DNA of 64,000 bases from the NCBI RefSeq assembly GCF_029697505.1, contig NZ_JARJEF010000011.1:81433-145432 (forward strand), in the 5' to 3' direction. The notes under the pieces are model-generated. The model did not search any database. It was not told where the DNA came from and saw nothing but the letters and a program-made list of their open reading frames with translations. The translations under genes were made by a program, and so were the position numbers. Numbering within the stretch: the stretch's first letter is position 1; every line of letters begins with the position of its first letter. This DNA comes from Pseudophaeobacter profundi (GTDB lineage Bacteria; Pseudomonadota; Alphaproteobacteria; Rhodobacterales; Rhodobacteraceae). Of this stretch, positions 16,923 to 26,471 are shown piece after piece.

Positions 16923-17852
16923 TCAGTCCACTGTCAATCTAGCCGGGGCAGCGGGGTGAAATAAACCTGCAATTTTTTGCCGCATTGATTGTTGCTGGCG
17001 GTGTTTCTGCGGCGGCTCTTGCGCTGCCGGGCTGGCGGCGGCGGTCGGGCGCGCCCTGGGGCGCAGGCCTGATGCCGTCTGCGGGGCTGCGGCAGGCGCG
17101 GTTGCACCGGGAGCGGCCGTGGCTGGCCCTGCCTGGCTGGCGGCGAGGCTGCGCCGGGCCATCTCGGTCAACAGATCCGCGCCGTTTCGCCCAAGCAGCG
17201 GGCTGCCTTCGGGTGCATAAAGCGCCAGCACCACCAGCTGATCCCCGATCACAAAGGCACCACGCCAATGATCGGCGCTTGCGGCGGACACACCCATCGC
17301 GCCATGGCCGGGCCAGCGCAGTTTGATCAGCGGCAACAGGCCTTTGTCATTGTAAGACAACATCTGCGCCCCCGCGGCAGAGCGGGCCAGTTCGGCGGTT
17401 GAGGGCGGCGCGCTCTGGCTGGTCTTGCCCAGGGTGGCCGTGATCACGGCGGCGCGGTGACGACCAAACAGGCTAGGACCCTGCAACAGATTGCAGCGCG
17501 GCAGCAGGGCAAAGCCGCCATCGGGATCTTGGCGCAGCGTCGCCTGGTCAATGCAGTGTCCCCTGGGGGCCACCAGGGTGACGGCACCTTTGGCCAGGCG
17601 GACCTGTGTTTTCGTCTGTCCCGGCGCAGCCCCCTGCGGCGAAGTCTGGCCAAATCCTGTGCTGGGGGCGGCAAAGGAAAACCCGGTTTCTGGCAGTGGT
17701 CCGCAGGCCGACAGAGCACCGATAAGGGCAAGGGCGGCAAGGCGTGCCGCTCTCCCGCCAGGGGCGCGCCGCTGCGCGGTCCGCCACAGTCTCCAGCGCC
17801 CATTCAGCCCGGTGTGCAGTTCCGGGGGCCGGTGTCGCGTGATTGCATTCAT
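16923..17852 (-). CDS. Putative lipoprotein
   Basis: A protein of about 309 residues with a lipoprotein signal: hydrophobic RLAALALIGALSAC ends in a lipobox (LSAC), so Cys at about residue 50 would be lipidated. ATG 17852 gives the shorter, still Arg-rich N region; the frame extends to 17936. After the Cys comes a spacer, a domain with VTLVAPRGHCIDQATL and ALLPRCNLLQGPS (a Cys pair that may form a disulfide), and a Pro/Ala/Gln-rich disordered tail of about 80 residues. I do not recognise the family. It is divergent from the ABC/cNMP gene, with a CRP-like palindrome between them. Confidence 0.75.
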   Translation of the reverse strand: MNAITRHRPPELHTGLNGRWRLWRTAQRRAPGGRAARLAALALIGALSACGPLPETGFSFAAPSTGFGQTSPQGAAPGQTKTQVRLAKGAVTLVAPRGHCIDQATLRQDPDGGFALLPRCNLLQGPSLFGRHRAAVITATLGKTSQSAPPSTAELARSAAGAQMLSYNDKGLLPLIKLRWPGHGAMGVSAASADHWRGAFVIGDQLVVLALYAPEGSPLLGRNGADLLTEMARRSLAASQAGPATAAPGATAPAAAPQTASGLRPRARPTAAASPAAQEPPQKHRQQQSMRQKIAGLFHPAAPARLTVD

Positions 17853-17964
17853 CTGTGTTGGTCTTCTGGCCACGCGGGCCAGCCCTTGTTGCCCCGGAAC
17901 TGGGGTCTGTTGTTCTGGGAGGTGCAATAATTCCACCCTTTCGGCAGCGCAAGTGAACAGAAGC

Positions 17965-17978
17965 GTGACCTAGATCAC
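17965..17978. promoter_or_regulatory. CRP/FNR-type palindrome in a divergent intergenic gap
   Basis: GTGACCTAGATCAC has perfect GTGA-N6-TCAC symmetry, the core spacing recognised by CRP/FNR-family regulators. It lies 113 bases upstream of the lipoprotein ATG and 130 bases upstream of the ABC/cNMP ATG. Function is inferred. Confidence 0.45.
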
Positions 17979-18108
17979 CTTGCTTTTGTCCAATATGGTG
18001 CATACCCAGGCCAGGTTTTGACACAGTGACTCAGTTTCTGCTGCACGGGGCAAGCTGGTGGCCAGTGCAAGACCCTACCGTGCAGCTTTTATGCCACAAG
18101 GACCGGCT

Positions 18109-21100
18109 ATGCCATCAACGCTGTTTTTGTTTATCTGGCGCTATTCCAAGCGGCAGCAATTGGGGCTTCTGGCGCTGACGCTGCTGATCTTTCCCTTTCT
18201 CTATGCCGCCTTGGAACTGCCCAAGCGGATCATCAACGATGCCATCGGCGCGCCGGAACCCATTGTCATGGTCTGGGGACATGAGATGAGCCAGGTCGGC
18301 TATCTGCTGGTGCTGTGCTGTGGCTTTCTGGCGGCAGTTGTGGTGGCCGGGGTGCTGAAGATGCGGCTGAACACCGCCAAGGGCGTGGTGGCGGAACGGT
18401 TGCTGCGGCGGCTGCGCTATAGTCTGATCAGCCGGATGATCCGCTTTCCCAAGCCCTATTTCCGCACCACCAGCCAGGGGGAACTGGTGTCGATGATCAC
18501 CTCGGAAAGCGAACCCATGGGCGGCTTGATGGGCGATGCGCTGGCGCAGCCGGTGTTTCAGGCGGGGCAGATGCTGACCATCGTGGTCTTCTTGTTCATG
18601 CAGAGCGTCTGGTTCGGGCTGGTGTCGATCGCGCTGATCCCATTGCAGGCCTGGCTGATCCCGCTATTGCAGCGCCAGATTAACCTGCTGAACAAAGAGC
18701 GCATCCAGGAGGTGCGCGCCCTGGCCGCCGAAATCGGGGAAACCGCCGCCGGGATCTCCGATCTGCGGGGCAATGGCGGCTGGCGGTTTCGTCTGGCGCA
18801 GATCTCGGATCGGCTGGGGCGTTTGTTTGAAATCCGCCGCCGGATTTACAACAAGAAATACTTCATGAAGTTCCTCAATAACCTGATCGGCCATATGACA
18901 CCTTTTGTGTTTTATTCCGCTGGTGGGGTTCTGGCGATCCGCGGTGAAATCACCGTTGGCGCGTTGGTGGCGGGACTGGCGGCCTACAAGGATCTGTCAG
19001 CCCCCTGGAAAGAGCTGTTGACCTACTACAATCAGGTGCAGGACATGGGGCTGCGCTGGTCGATCATGACCGAACGCTTTGCCCCCAAGGGTATGATCGA
19101 TGCGGCCCTGATCGAGGGCATGCCCGAGGATCTGCCGCATCTGCGCGGCGATGTGGTGTTTCGCAATGTGTCGCTGCGCGATGGCGATGGCAATATGGTG
19201 CTGGAAGATCTTTCCCTCACCATTCCCGAAGGCGCGCGGGTGGCGGTGCAGGCCAGCAGTGACGCTGAGCGCCGGGCCTTTGCCCAGTTGCTGACCCGCG
19301 ATGTGCTGCCGACGCGGGGCTCTATTCTGCTGGGCGGGCACCGGCTGGAGGCGCTGCATCAGGGGGTGATTGCGGCGCGGGTTGGCTATGCCTATTCGCA
19401 GCCCTATCTGTTTGACGGCTCGCTGGGGGATAATGTGCTGATGCCGCTGCGGGCGACCCCGCAGTTGCCACGCCCTTCGGTGCGGACCCAGCGCCAGATC
19501 GCCGAGGCAGGGCGCGCAGGCAATAGCGCCGACCCGCTTGAGGCGGATTGGGTCAATCCGGCGCTGGCCGGGCTGGGGTCTGAAGGCGATCTGCGCGACT
19601 GGTGGTTCCAGCTGATAGAGGCCATGGGCGTCGATCAAGAGCTGTTCCGCCGCACCCTGAAGACGCAGTTTCAGATCGGCAGCCATCCGGCGCTGGAACA
19701 ACAGATCGTGGCGCTGCGGCCACTGATCAAGCAGCGGCTGCTGGCGGCGGGGCTGGACGATGTGGTGCATCACTTTGATCCTGACAGCTTTCATCCGGCG
19801 GTGCCCCTGGCCGTCAATATCCTGTTTGCCGCCCCCCGACGAGACATCCCCCCGGAAGAGCTGCTGGCACCTGGGCGGCTGTTTTATCAGGTGATCCAGG
19901 ACCAACATCTGGAAACCGAGACCCTGGGCATTGGTCTTGGCGTGGCAGAGATCCTGGTCAAGACCTTTGGCCGCGACAACTATGACCACCCGCTGTTCCA
20001 ACGGCTTGGCATGGATGAAGCGCTTTATGCCCGCCTGTGCAGCGCCGTAGAGGAACATACTGCCCTGCAAAGCCAGTCGCCGGTGCCCGCCGAAGGGCTT
20101 AGCGAAGCGGCGCGGGCCAGTTTGATGACCATTCCGTTCTTGCTCTCGGCCGAGCAGATAGGCCCCGGTTTTCCAAATGGGTTCAAGGCGCGCATTCTGA
20201 ACATTCGCGCCACCATCGGTGCGGCCTTGCGGGCGCGTTCTGGCGGGCTGTTTGTTGCGCTGGATCCGGCGGCCTATGTGCCGCGCCTCTCGGTGCTGGA
20301 AAACGCGCTCTATGGTAAAATCTCGCGCCATGCCGGCAACAAGGCGCATCAGGTCGAAGCCCTGGTGAGCGAGGTGATGACCGAACAGGGGCTGAACAAA
20401 CGGCTGGCCCTGATCCTTTACGATCTTCCCTCTGGGCTGGGCGGGTCGTTGTTGGATCCGATGTTCCGCGAGCGTGCAGCCTTTACCCGTGCGGCAATCA
20501 AACGCCCCGACATCCTGATCCTGGATCGGGCCCTGGCCAGCCATGATTCCGCCAGCCGCCTGCGCACCCGCGACCGGCTGCGCGATCTGCTGCCCGCCAG
20601 CACCATGATCTTCATGGAGGACGAATTCCGCCACCCAGAGCGCTATGATCTGTTTGTCGAGATCCGCGATGGCCGTATCGACGGGGTTGAACGGCGGATG
20701 GATCCCAGCCCCGAGGGGATGGCGGCAGAGGATTTCCGGCAAAAAGCCGAGGTGATTGCCCGCGCCGATCTGTTTGCGCAGCTGGACACCCGCAACCAGC
20801 GCCTACTGGCCTTTTCCGCCCAGTGGCACCGGGTGGCACAGGGGGAGCTGGTGTTTGCCCAAGGCGAAAGCGGCGATGCCGTCTATCTCTGTCTGGAGGG
20901 GCGGGCAGAGCTGTTCTGGCCCGAGACCTCGGGCGGTGATGGGGGGATCGGCGCGGTGCCGGTGACCGTGATCGAGCCGGGCCGCTTGATTGGCGATCTG
21001 GCAGTGATCTTGCAGCAACCGCGCGAAATGGACCTGCGCGCCGTGGTCGACTGCCTGTTTCTGCGCATCGGCGCCGAGGAATATCGCGCGGTGATCGAGA

Positions 21101-21285
21101 GCGATGCCAAGGTCGCTACCCAGTTGCTGGAGACGGTCGCGGGACATTTGGTGGGCCTAGCAAAACAGGTGCGGCTTGCCGGGTTTCCGGTGGCAGAGCC
21201 GCTGGAGGTTGCAGTCTTTCCCGTTTCGGGCTCTGGTGTGTCTGGCGCGGATGAGCCCGGATCTTGTGATGCGCCGGACAGATGA
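18109..21285 (+). CDS. Large ABC transporter-like protein with degenerate nucleotide-binding domain and cNMP-binding domain
   Basis: A protein of about 1058 residues. ATG 18109 is chosen for its AAGGA site 6 bases upstream. An ABC exporter membrane domain (about 1-325, several helices) is followed by an ABC ATPase-like part from about 345. The Walker A position reads VAVQASSDAERRAF, without the GxxGxGKS residues. The Q-loop region (RVGYAYSQPYLFDGSLGDNV) is separated from the signature-like LPSGLGGSL (about 774) by some 320 extra residues. A Walker B-like ILILDRALASHD lies near 802, where Arg replaces the catalytic Glu. Residues about 884-1020 form a cyclic-nucleotide-binding domain (FAQGESGDAVYLCLEGRAEL). 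ATP hydrolysis is doubtful; a regulatory role is possible. Confidence 0.85.
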   Translation: MPSTLFLFIWRYSKRQQLGLLALTLLIFPFLYAALELPKRIINDAIGAPEPIVMVWGHEMSQVGYLLVLCCGFLAAVVVAGVLKMRLNTAKGVVAERLLRRLRYSLISRMIRFPKPYFRTTSQGELVSMITSESEPMGGLMGDALAQPVFQAGQMLTIVVFLFMQSVWFGLVSIALIPLQAWLIPLLQRQINLLNKERIQEVRALAAEIGETAAGISDLRGNGGWRFRLAQISDRLGRLFEIRRRIYNKKYFMKFLNNLIGHMTPFVFYSAGGVLAIRGEITVGALVAGLAAYKDLSAPWKELLTYYNQVQDMGLRWSIMTERFAPKGMIDAALIEGMPEDLPHLRGDVVFRNVSLRDGDGNMVLEDLSLTIPEGARVAVQASSDAERRAFAQLLTRDVLPTRGSILLGGHRLEALHQGVIAARVGYAYSQPYLFDGSLGDNVLMPLRATPQLPRPSVRTQRQIAEAGRAGNSADPLEADWVNPALAGLGSEGDLRDWWFQLIEAMGVDQELFRRTLKTQFQIGSHPALEQQIVALRPLIKQRLLAAGLDDVVHHFDPDSFHPAVPLAVNILFAAPRRDIPPEELLAPGRLFYQVIQDQHLETETLGIGLGVAEILVKTFGRDNYDHPLFQRLGMDEALYARLCSAVEEHTALQSQSPVPAEGLSEAARASLMTIPFLLSAEQIGPGFPNGFKARILNIRATIGAALRARSGGLFVALDPAAYVPRLSVLENALYGKISRHAGNKAHQVEALVSEVMTEQGLNKRLALILYDLPSGLGGSLLDPMFRERAAFTRAAIKRPDILILDRALASHDSASRLRTRDRLRDLLPASTMIFMEDEFRHPERYDLFVEIRDGRIDGVERRMDPSPEGMAAEDFRQKAEVIARADLFAQLDTRNQRLLAFSAQWHRVAQGELVFAQGESGDAVYLCLEGRAELFWPETSGGDGGIGAVPVTVIEPGRLIGDLAVILQQPREMDLRAVVDCLFLRIGAEEYRAVIESDAKVATQLLETVAGHLVGLAKQVRLAGFPVAEPLEVAVFPVSGSGVSGADEPGSCDAPDR

Positions 21286-21309
21286 GACCCAGACAGAGGG
21301 CCATGTAAT

Positions 21310-22200
21310 ATGAATGCAGAATCCGCTTATCAGGCGCATGAAACCCTGGTGGCACCGGGGCGGGCGAAATCCCATATCTGGCGGATACTGGCCGGGCTTG
21401 GCATCATTGCAGGGGTCAGCTACGCGTTGAACCTTGGGGCCTTCTTGCTGGTTCTGCAGCTGAGCTCTGCGGCGGATCTGGCGGCGGTGGTACAGGGCAG
21501 CACGCCTGCGGCAATGCTGCTGGTGCTGGTAACCTTTGGCTTTATGGCGCTGGGTGCCGGCGTCGCGGCGCGGCTGTTGCAGGGGCGCTCTTTTGTCAGC
21601 CTGGTCGGGCCGTTGGCGCCTCTGCTGCATCAGTTTACCCGGGTCTTTTTGCGGTTGCTGATTGTCTTTGGCATCGTTCTGGTGCTGCCGCCTTATGATT
21701 TTGGCGCGCCGCTGGTGCCCAATCTCGCGCTGTCGCTCTGGCTGGGGCTGCTGCCACTGTCGCTTTTGGCGGTTCTGGTGCAGGTCAGCGCCGAAGAGGT
21801 GGTGTTTCGTGGCTATTTGCAACAGGCGCTGGCGGCGCGATTTCAAAACCCGCTGATCTGGCTGCTGCTGCCCTCGGCGCTGTTTGGGCTGGCCCATTAC
21901 ATGCCGCAAGAGGCCGGCGACAATGCGTGGCTCTTGTGTCTGTGGGCCATGGGCTTTGGCTTGGTCACGGCAGACCTGACCGCGCGGGCAGGCACGCTTG
22001 GCCCAGCCATTGCGGTGCATTTCTTTAACAATATCGTTGCCTTGCTGGTTGTGGCATCGCCCAGCAGCCTGAACGGGCTGGGGCTTTACCTGCTGCCCTA
22101 TGATCTGTCGGATGTGGCAGGGTTGCGGCCCTGGCTGATGGTGGACTGCGCGACGATGCTGGTGGCCTGGCTGGTGGCGCGGTTGGCGATACGGCGCTGA
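21310..22200 (+). CDS. CPBP family intramembrane glutamic endopeptidase
   Basis: A 296-residue integral membrane protein with about eight hydrophobic segments. The CPBP (CAAX protease and bacteriocin-processing) motifs are present: SAEEVVFRGYL (motif 1, EExxxR with catalytic Glu), LFGLAHYMPQEAG (motif 2, His) and AIAVHFFNNIVALLV (motif 3, HxxxN). It belongs to the Rce1-like intramembrane glutamic proteases; the substrate is unknown. It begins 24 bases after the ABC/cNMP gene and may be co-transcribed with it, which would hint at a shared envelope role. Confidence 0.92.
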   Translation: MNAESAYQAHETLVAPGRAKSHIWRILAGLGIIAGVSYALNLGAFLLVLQLSSAADLAAVVQGSTPAAMLLVLVTFGFMALGAGVAARLLQGRSFVSLVGPLAPLLHQFTRVFLRLLIVFGIVLVLPPYDFGAPLVPNLALSLWLGLLPLSLLAVLVQVSAEEVVFRGYLQQALAARFQNPLIWLLLPSALFGLAHYMPQEAGDNAWLLCLWAMGFGLVTADLTARAGTLGPAIAVHFFNNIVALLVVASPSSLNGLGLYLLPYDLSDVAGLRPWLMVDCATMLVAWLVARLAIRR

Positions 22201-22263
22201 TTGCAATTCGCGTCAATGCACCTTATCTGGGATGCCAAACCGGCCCCCCGATAGAGGCATGAT

Positions 22264-23208
22264 ATGAACTGGATCACCAATTACGTTCGCCCAAGGATCA
22301 ATTCGATCTTTTCGCGCCGCGAAGTGCCTGAGAACCTTTGGCACAAATGCAGTGAATGCGGCACCATGCTGTTTCACCGCGAACTGAGCGACAATCAAAA
22401 CGTCTGCACCAACTGCGGTCACCACATGCATATCACGCCGCGTGATCGTTTCGCCGCGCTGTTTGATGGCGGTGTCTTCACCGAGGTCTCGGTGCCGGAA
22501 CCGATTGCGGATCCGCTGAAATTCCGGGATCAGAAAAAATATCCCGACCGCATGAAGGCGGCGCAGAAAAAGACCGATGAAAAAGAGGCCATGCTGGTCG
22601 CGGCGGGTGAAATTGGCCGCACGCCGATCATCGCCGCAGCGCAGGACTTTTCCTTTATGGCCGGCTCCATGGGGATGTATGTCGGCAATGCGATTATCGC
22701 CGCCGCCGAAGAGGCCGTGAAGCTTGGCCGCCCGCTGGTGCTCTTTGCAGCCGCTGGGGGAGCCCGCATGCAGGAAGGCATCCTGTCGCTGATGCAGATG
22801 CCGCGTACCACCGTTGCGGTGCAGATGCTGAAAGAGGCGAACCTGCCCTATATCGTTGTGCTGACCCACCCCACCACCGGCGGCGTGACGGCATCCTATG
22901 CGATGTTGGGCGATGTGCATATTTCCGAACCCAATGCGCTGATCTGCTTTGCCGGGCCGCGGGTGATCGAACAGACCATCCGCGAAAAACTGCCCGAGGG
23001 CTTTCAACGGGCGGAATACCTGCTGGACCACGGCATGCTGGACCGGGTGATCCCGCGTACCGAGATGCGCGATGAACTGATCACCATCATCCGCATGCTG
23101 ATGGGGCTGCCACCACAGGTGGTGGGGGATCTGCCCGCCCCGAGCGAAGGCGAAACCGCCGCTCTTGAGGTCCCGGATGCCGCTCCACCCGCCCCATCGG
23201 ACGGCTGA
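22264..23208 (+). CDS. accD: Acetyl-CoA carboxylase carboxyltransferase subunit beta
   Basis: A 314-residue carboxyltransferase beta subunit, which with AccA transfers CO2 from carboxybiotin to acetyl-CoA in the first step of fatty acid synthesis. The N-terminal zinc ribbon is visible as [13 protein letters not shown] and [10 protein letters not shown], followed by the crotonase-fold core with [32 protein letters not shown] and [18 protein letters not shown]. Length is normal. folC follows about 105 bases downstream after a terminator, an accD-folC order common in proteobacteria. Confidence 0.97.
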   Translation: MNWITNYVRPRINSIFSRREVPENLWHKCSECGTMLFHRELSDNQNVCTNCGHHMHITPRDRFAALFDGGVFTEVSVPEPIADPLKFRDQKKYPDRMKAAQKKTDEKEAMLVAAGEIGRTPIIAAAQDFSFMAGSMGMYVGNAIIAAAEEAVKLGRPLVLFAAAGGARMQEGILSLMQMPRTTVAVQMLKEANLPYIVVLTHPTTGGVTASYAMLGDVHISEPNALICFAGPRVIEQTIREKLPEGFQRAEYLLDHGMLDRVIPRTEMRDELITIIRMLMGLPPQVVGDLPAPSEGETAALEVPDAAPPAPSDG

Positions 23209-23229
23209 ATGCGCTAGGCTATTGTGATG

Positions 23230-23266
23230 CGGCCCGCCTTTTACCAGGGTGGGCCGTTTGTCGTTT
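23230..23266 (+). terminator. Intrinsic terminator after accD
   Basis: A stem CGGCCCGCC / GGGTGGGCCG (23230-23256) is followed by TTTGTCGTTT, 21 bases after the accD stop. It suggests at least partial termination before folC. Confidence 0.7.
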
Positions 23267-23312
23267 ATCTGATCCCTGTCTTTGTTGACCCGCTGCCAGT
23301 TGAGTATGCTTC

Positions 23313-24587
23313 ATGTCCCAGCCCAAATCCGACGTCATCCTCGCCCGCATGCTGGCGCTGCATCCAAAGATTATCGATCTGACGCTGGATCGGGTCTGGC
23401 AGCTGCTGGCGCGGCTGGACAACCCGCAGGACAGCCTGCCGCCGGTGATCCACCTGGCGGGAACCAATGGCAAGGGGTCAACCCAGGCGATGATTCGCGC
23501 CGGGCTTGAAGGCTGGGGGAAATCTGTCCACGCCTATACCTCGCCGCATCTGGCGCGGTTCCATGAACGCATCCGCCTGGCCGGAGAGCTGATATCCGAA
23601 CCGCATCTCAGCGAAATTCTTGATGAGTGTTACGCCACCAACGGCGGGGAAAGCATCACCTATTTTGAAATCACCACCGTGGCCGGGCTGCTCGCCTTTG
23701 CCCGCACCCCGGCGGATTATACCCTGCTGGAGGTCGGCCTTGGCGGGCGGCTGGATGCCACCAATGTCATCGCCAAGCCAGAACTCACGGTGATCACGCC
23801 GATCTCGATCGACCATGAACAGTTCCTGGGCAATACCCTGGCCAAGATCGCCTTTGAGAAGGCTGGCATCATCAAGCGCGGCGTGCCGGTGGTGGTGGGC
23901 CCACAACCCGAAGAGGCCCTGGAGGTCATCGAAGCCAGGGCGGCGCAGCTTGGCGCGCCGGTCCTGGCCTTTGGACAGCAGTGGCATGTCAGTGAAGAAC
24001 GCGGCCGCCTGGTGTATCAGGATGAGCGCGGCCTGCTGGATCTGCCAATGCCCGCGCTTCTGGGCGCACATCAGGTGCAGAACGCAGGCGCGGCCCTGGC
24101 GGCGCTGCGCCACCTGGGTGCTGATGAAACCGCCTGCGAAGCGGCCATGCTTCAGGCGGAATGGCCGGCCCGGATGCAGCGGTTGAAAACCGGCCCGCTG
24201 GTTGCGGCGGCCGGGCAGGCCGAACTCTGGCTGGACGGCGGTCATAACGCTGCCGCCGGTAGCGCCCTGGCAGAGGCCCTCGCAGCCTTGCCCAAACGAC
24301 CGACCCACCTGATCTGCGGCATGCTCAACACCAAGGATGTGACCGGATATCTGGCCCCGCTGGCAATCCAGGCCGAGAGCCTGACGGCGGTCTCCATCCC
24401 GGATGAGGTCAACACACTGACGGCCAGCGAAACCCAGGCCGCCGCCGTGTCGGTTGGCCTGCCCGCCAACTGCGCAGAAAACACCGCCGCCGCCCTGGCG
24501 CAGATCCTGCACCAGGCCCCGCAGGCGCGGGTGCTGATTTGCGGTTCTCTTTACCTTGCGGGCCATATCCTGCGCGAAAACGGCTGA
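23313..24587 (+). CDS. folC: Bifunctional dihydrofolate synthase / folylpolyglutamate synthase
   Basis: A 424-residue Mur-ligase-family enzyme that adds glutamate to dihydropteroate and to folates. The P-loop reads HLAGTNGKGSTQAM (about residues 48-61). The family signature TSPHLARFHERIRL, EVGLGGRLDATNV with ISIDHEQFLGNTLAKIAFEKAGI, and the C-terminal LDGGHNAAAGSALAEAL are all present. Length is standard. It follows accD on the same strand, separated by a terminator, and converges with the TauD-type gene. Confidence 0.96.
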   Translation: MSQPKSDVILARMLALHPKIIDLTLDRVWQLLARLDNPQDSLPPVIHLAGTNGKGSTQAMIRAGLEGWGKSVHAYTSPHLARFHERIRLAGELISEPHLSEILDECYATNGGESITYFEITTVAGLLAFARTPADYTLLEVGLGGRLDATNVIAKPELTVITPISIDHEQFLGNTLAKIAFEKAGIIKRGVPVVVGPQPEEALEVIEARAAQLGAPVLAFGQQWHVSEERGRLVYQDERGLLDLPMPALLGAHQVQNAGAALAALRHLGADETACEAAMLQAEWPARMQRLKTGPLVAAAGQAELWLDGGHNAAAGSALAEALAALPKRPTHLICGMLNTKDVTGYLAPLAIQAESLTAVSIPDEVNTLTASETQAAAVSVGLPANCAENTAAALAQILHQAPQARVLICGSLYLAGHILRENG

Positions 24588-24778
24588 ACGAAATACTCTG
24601 CCCCTGCTTCATTTGGCCCTAAATATCCACTTTTTTGCCCGCTCAACGGCTGGGCGCACTGGCCGCAAGGGCAGGGCTTGGTTGCGCCTGTGTTCCAATC
24701 GCAACCGGGGCGCGCAGTTCCAGGCCGAGGGGCAGGCTGGTCGAGCCTGGCAGCGAAACCAGAACATCGCAAATTCAT

Positions 24779-24794
24779 GGGGCCTGAAAGCCCC
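24779..24794 (-). terminator. Hairpin directly after the TauD-type gene
   Basis: GGGGC-N6-GCCCC adjoins the TGA of the TauD-type gene, at the end of the minus-strand biosynthetic operon. The T tract is weak, so termination here is only possible. The rest of the 207-base convergent gap to folC holds no recognisable gene. Confidence 0.4.
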
Positions 24795-25655
24795 TCATAG
24801 CCTGCCCATGCCGATGAACAATTGCCGCTCTTGATCTTTGATCGCGCGGCGGCCGTGCATGACACGGGTATTGTCGATAATGGCGACATCGCCGTCCTGC
24901 CAGTTGATCTCGACAGTGCAGGTCTCGGCGATCTCGCCCAGTTCTTCGATTTCATCCTTCGCAACGGTGCTGCCGTCGTCCAGTGTGTAGACGGGGGGCT
25001 CATAGTTATGCGACGGGCCAAGAATCGCGTTGGCAAAGGCCTGTCCCCCCGACAAGGCAGAGGCCCGCACCGGCGAGACCTTGATGCGGTACTCCAGCGA
25101 TCCGTCGTTATTGAGCGTGAAATCCTGATCCGGGATCGCTGATTTGAACTGCAGGATATGTTCATGCGTGACCTCTTCGGGGGCGCTGATGGCGGGGTGT
25201 TCGTTTGCAAGATACCGTTTCCACAAGGTTTCAGGCAATGTACGGGTGACCATCATGCGCTGTGACCAGCGCCGCTGCTGCGCATCCGAAAACGCGTCAA
25301 AAACACGGCGACCGTCGCAAATTGTGGTCTGGGATCCCTCAAAAGCGGCCCGAGCGCTGTAGAAGGCAACCATGTCCGGGCAAACGGGTGTGTTGCCGTT
25401 TTCGATATGCAGGCCAATGGGGCCCAGACCTGCGTCTACCTTTTGCGTGTTCTTGTCTGAATTTTCGCGCGCAGGATCAAAGGTGATAGTCTTGCACAGC
25501 TGCGAGGTGACGGCGCTGAACGTGGCCATATCCATGGGAAAACCGCGCAGCAGGGTCCAGCCGTCCGACTGCAAATGGCCCTTGATCTGCGCAAGGATGG
25601 CGGGCGTGACAGAGGTTTCGCCAGCTTCGGCGGCACGGATAATATTATAGGTCAT
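24795..25655 (-). CDS. TauD/TfdA family 2-oxoglutarate-dependent oxygenase
   Basis: A 286-residue Fe(II)/2-oxoglutarate oxygenase. The facial triad is visible as H-x-E in IGLHIENGNTPVCPD (about residues 82-84) and the distal His in NTRVMHGRR (about 268), with Arg for 2-oxoglutarate nearby. The H-x-E variant is known in oxygenases acting on amino acids or carrier-bound amino acids (clavaminate synthase and AsnO-like enzymes), so hydroxylation or desaturation of an amino-acid-derived intermediate is plausible. It is the last gene of a four-gene operon with the hemolysin-like, AMP-ligase and SDR genes, and probably tailors their product. Confidence 0.85.
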   Translation of the reverse strand: MTYNIIRAAEAGETSVTPAILAQIKGHLQSDGWTLLRGFPMDMATFSAVTSQLCKTITFDPARENSDKNTQKVDAGLGPIGLHIENGNTPVCPDMVAFYSARAAFEGSQTTICDGRRVFDAFSDAQQRRWSQRMMVTRTLPETLWKRYLANEHPAISAPEEVTHEHILQFKSAIPDQDFTLNNDGSLEYRIKVSPVRASALSGGQAFANAILGPSHNYEPPVYTLDDGSTVAKDEIEELGEIAETCTVEINWQDGDVAIIDNTRVMHGRRAIKDQERQLFIGMGRL

Positions 25656-25679
25656 GGGGAATCCTGTGGATTTTGTAGG

Positions 25680-26471
25680 TTACGGACGTTGCAGCGGCTC
25701 AAGCGCCGCCAGCGTTTTGGGATCGCGGGCCTGCGCGCCGACCGATCTATCAACCAAAGCGGGCAACACGCGCTGCACTTTGACAAAGATGCTTTCCTTG
25801 CCTTTTGGGAAACTTTCGCGTTTGCCTTTCAGGATGGCATCCCATGCCTGCGCGGCGACCGTTTCGGCAGAGTCGAGCGTCATGTCCAGCGGTTCGATCA
25901 ATGCGCTGAATGCGCCTTCTGCGGCGGTTCGGGTGGCGCGCGGCGCAATATAGGTCAGGCCAACGCCGGTGCCTGACAGCTCTCGCCGTAGCGCGTCCGA
26001 AAACCCGCGCAGGCCGAATTTCGTGGCCGAGTAGCCGGCAAAGAAGGGATAGGCGATGTCACCAAAAACAGAACCGATGTTGACAATGCGGCCTTTGCTG
26101 TGGTGCAGGGCGGGCAGCAGATCGCGGGTCAGGGCCATCGGTGCCACAAGGTTGGTCGTGGTCATCCGCTCAAGGTCTGTGTCGGCCATATCGGCGATGT
26201 GGCCAACGCTAAGCACACCTGCATTGTTGATCAGAATGTCCAGCCCGCCCTTTGTCGCCTGAACCAGCGCGGCGCGTCCCTTTGCCGTGGTTACATCCGC
26301 CGGGATGCAGCGTACATCGGCATCGCCACAGGCGAGCTTGGTCTGGTCCAATGTTGCGGATGTGCGGCCAGCAAGGATCAGCGCAAAGCCTTTGGTCGCG
26401 GCCTGAATGGCCAGTGCCCGGCCAATGCCGCTGCCTGCACCGGTAATGAGAACAGTATTTGCACGCGTCAT
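25680..26471 (-). CDS. SDR family oxidoreductase
   Basis: A 263-residue short-chain dehydrogenase/reductase. The nucleotide loop is ITGAGSGIGRAL (residues 8-19), the stabilising motif is LINNAGVLS, the active-site Ser is in VNIGSVFGD and the Tyr/Lys pair in GYSATKFGLRGF. A basic residue follows the second strand (AGRTS), favouring NADP(H). ATG 26471 is chosen because it gives a normal N terminus and overlaps the AMP-ligase stop (ATGA); the frame upstream encodes unrelated sequence. Within the operon it likely reduces a carbonyl made by the ligase and acyltransferase steps. Confidence 0.9.
   Translation of the reverse strand: MTRANTVLITGAGSGIGRALAIQAATKGFALILAGRTSATLDQTKLACGDADVRCIPADVTTAKGRAALVQATKGGLDILINNAGVLSVGHIADMADTDLERMTTTNLVAPMALTRDLLPALHHSKGRIVNIGSVFGDIAYPFFAGYSATKFGLRGFSDALRRELSGTGVGLTYIAPRATRTAAEGAFSALIEPLDMTLDSAETVAAQAWDAILKGKRESFPKGKESIFVKVQRVLPALVDRSVGAQARDPKTLAALEPLQRP

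Noticed and set aside
18997-20742. A 581-codon frame antisense to the ABC/cNMP gene
   Set aside because: Gln/His/Arg-rich translation typical of antisense frames; no domain seen.
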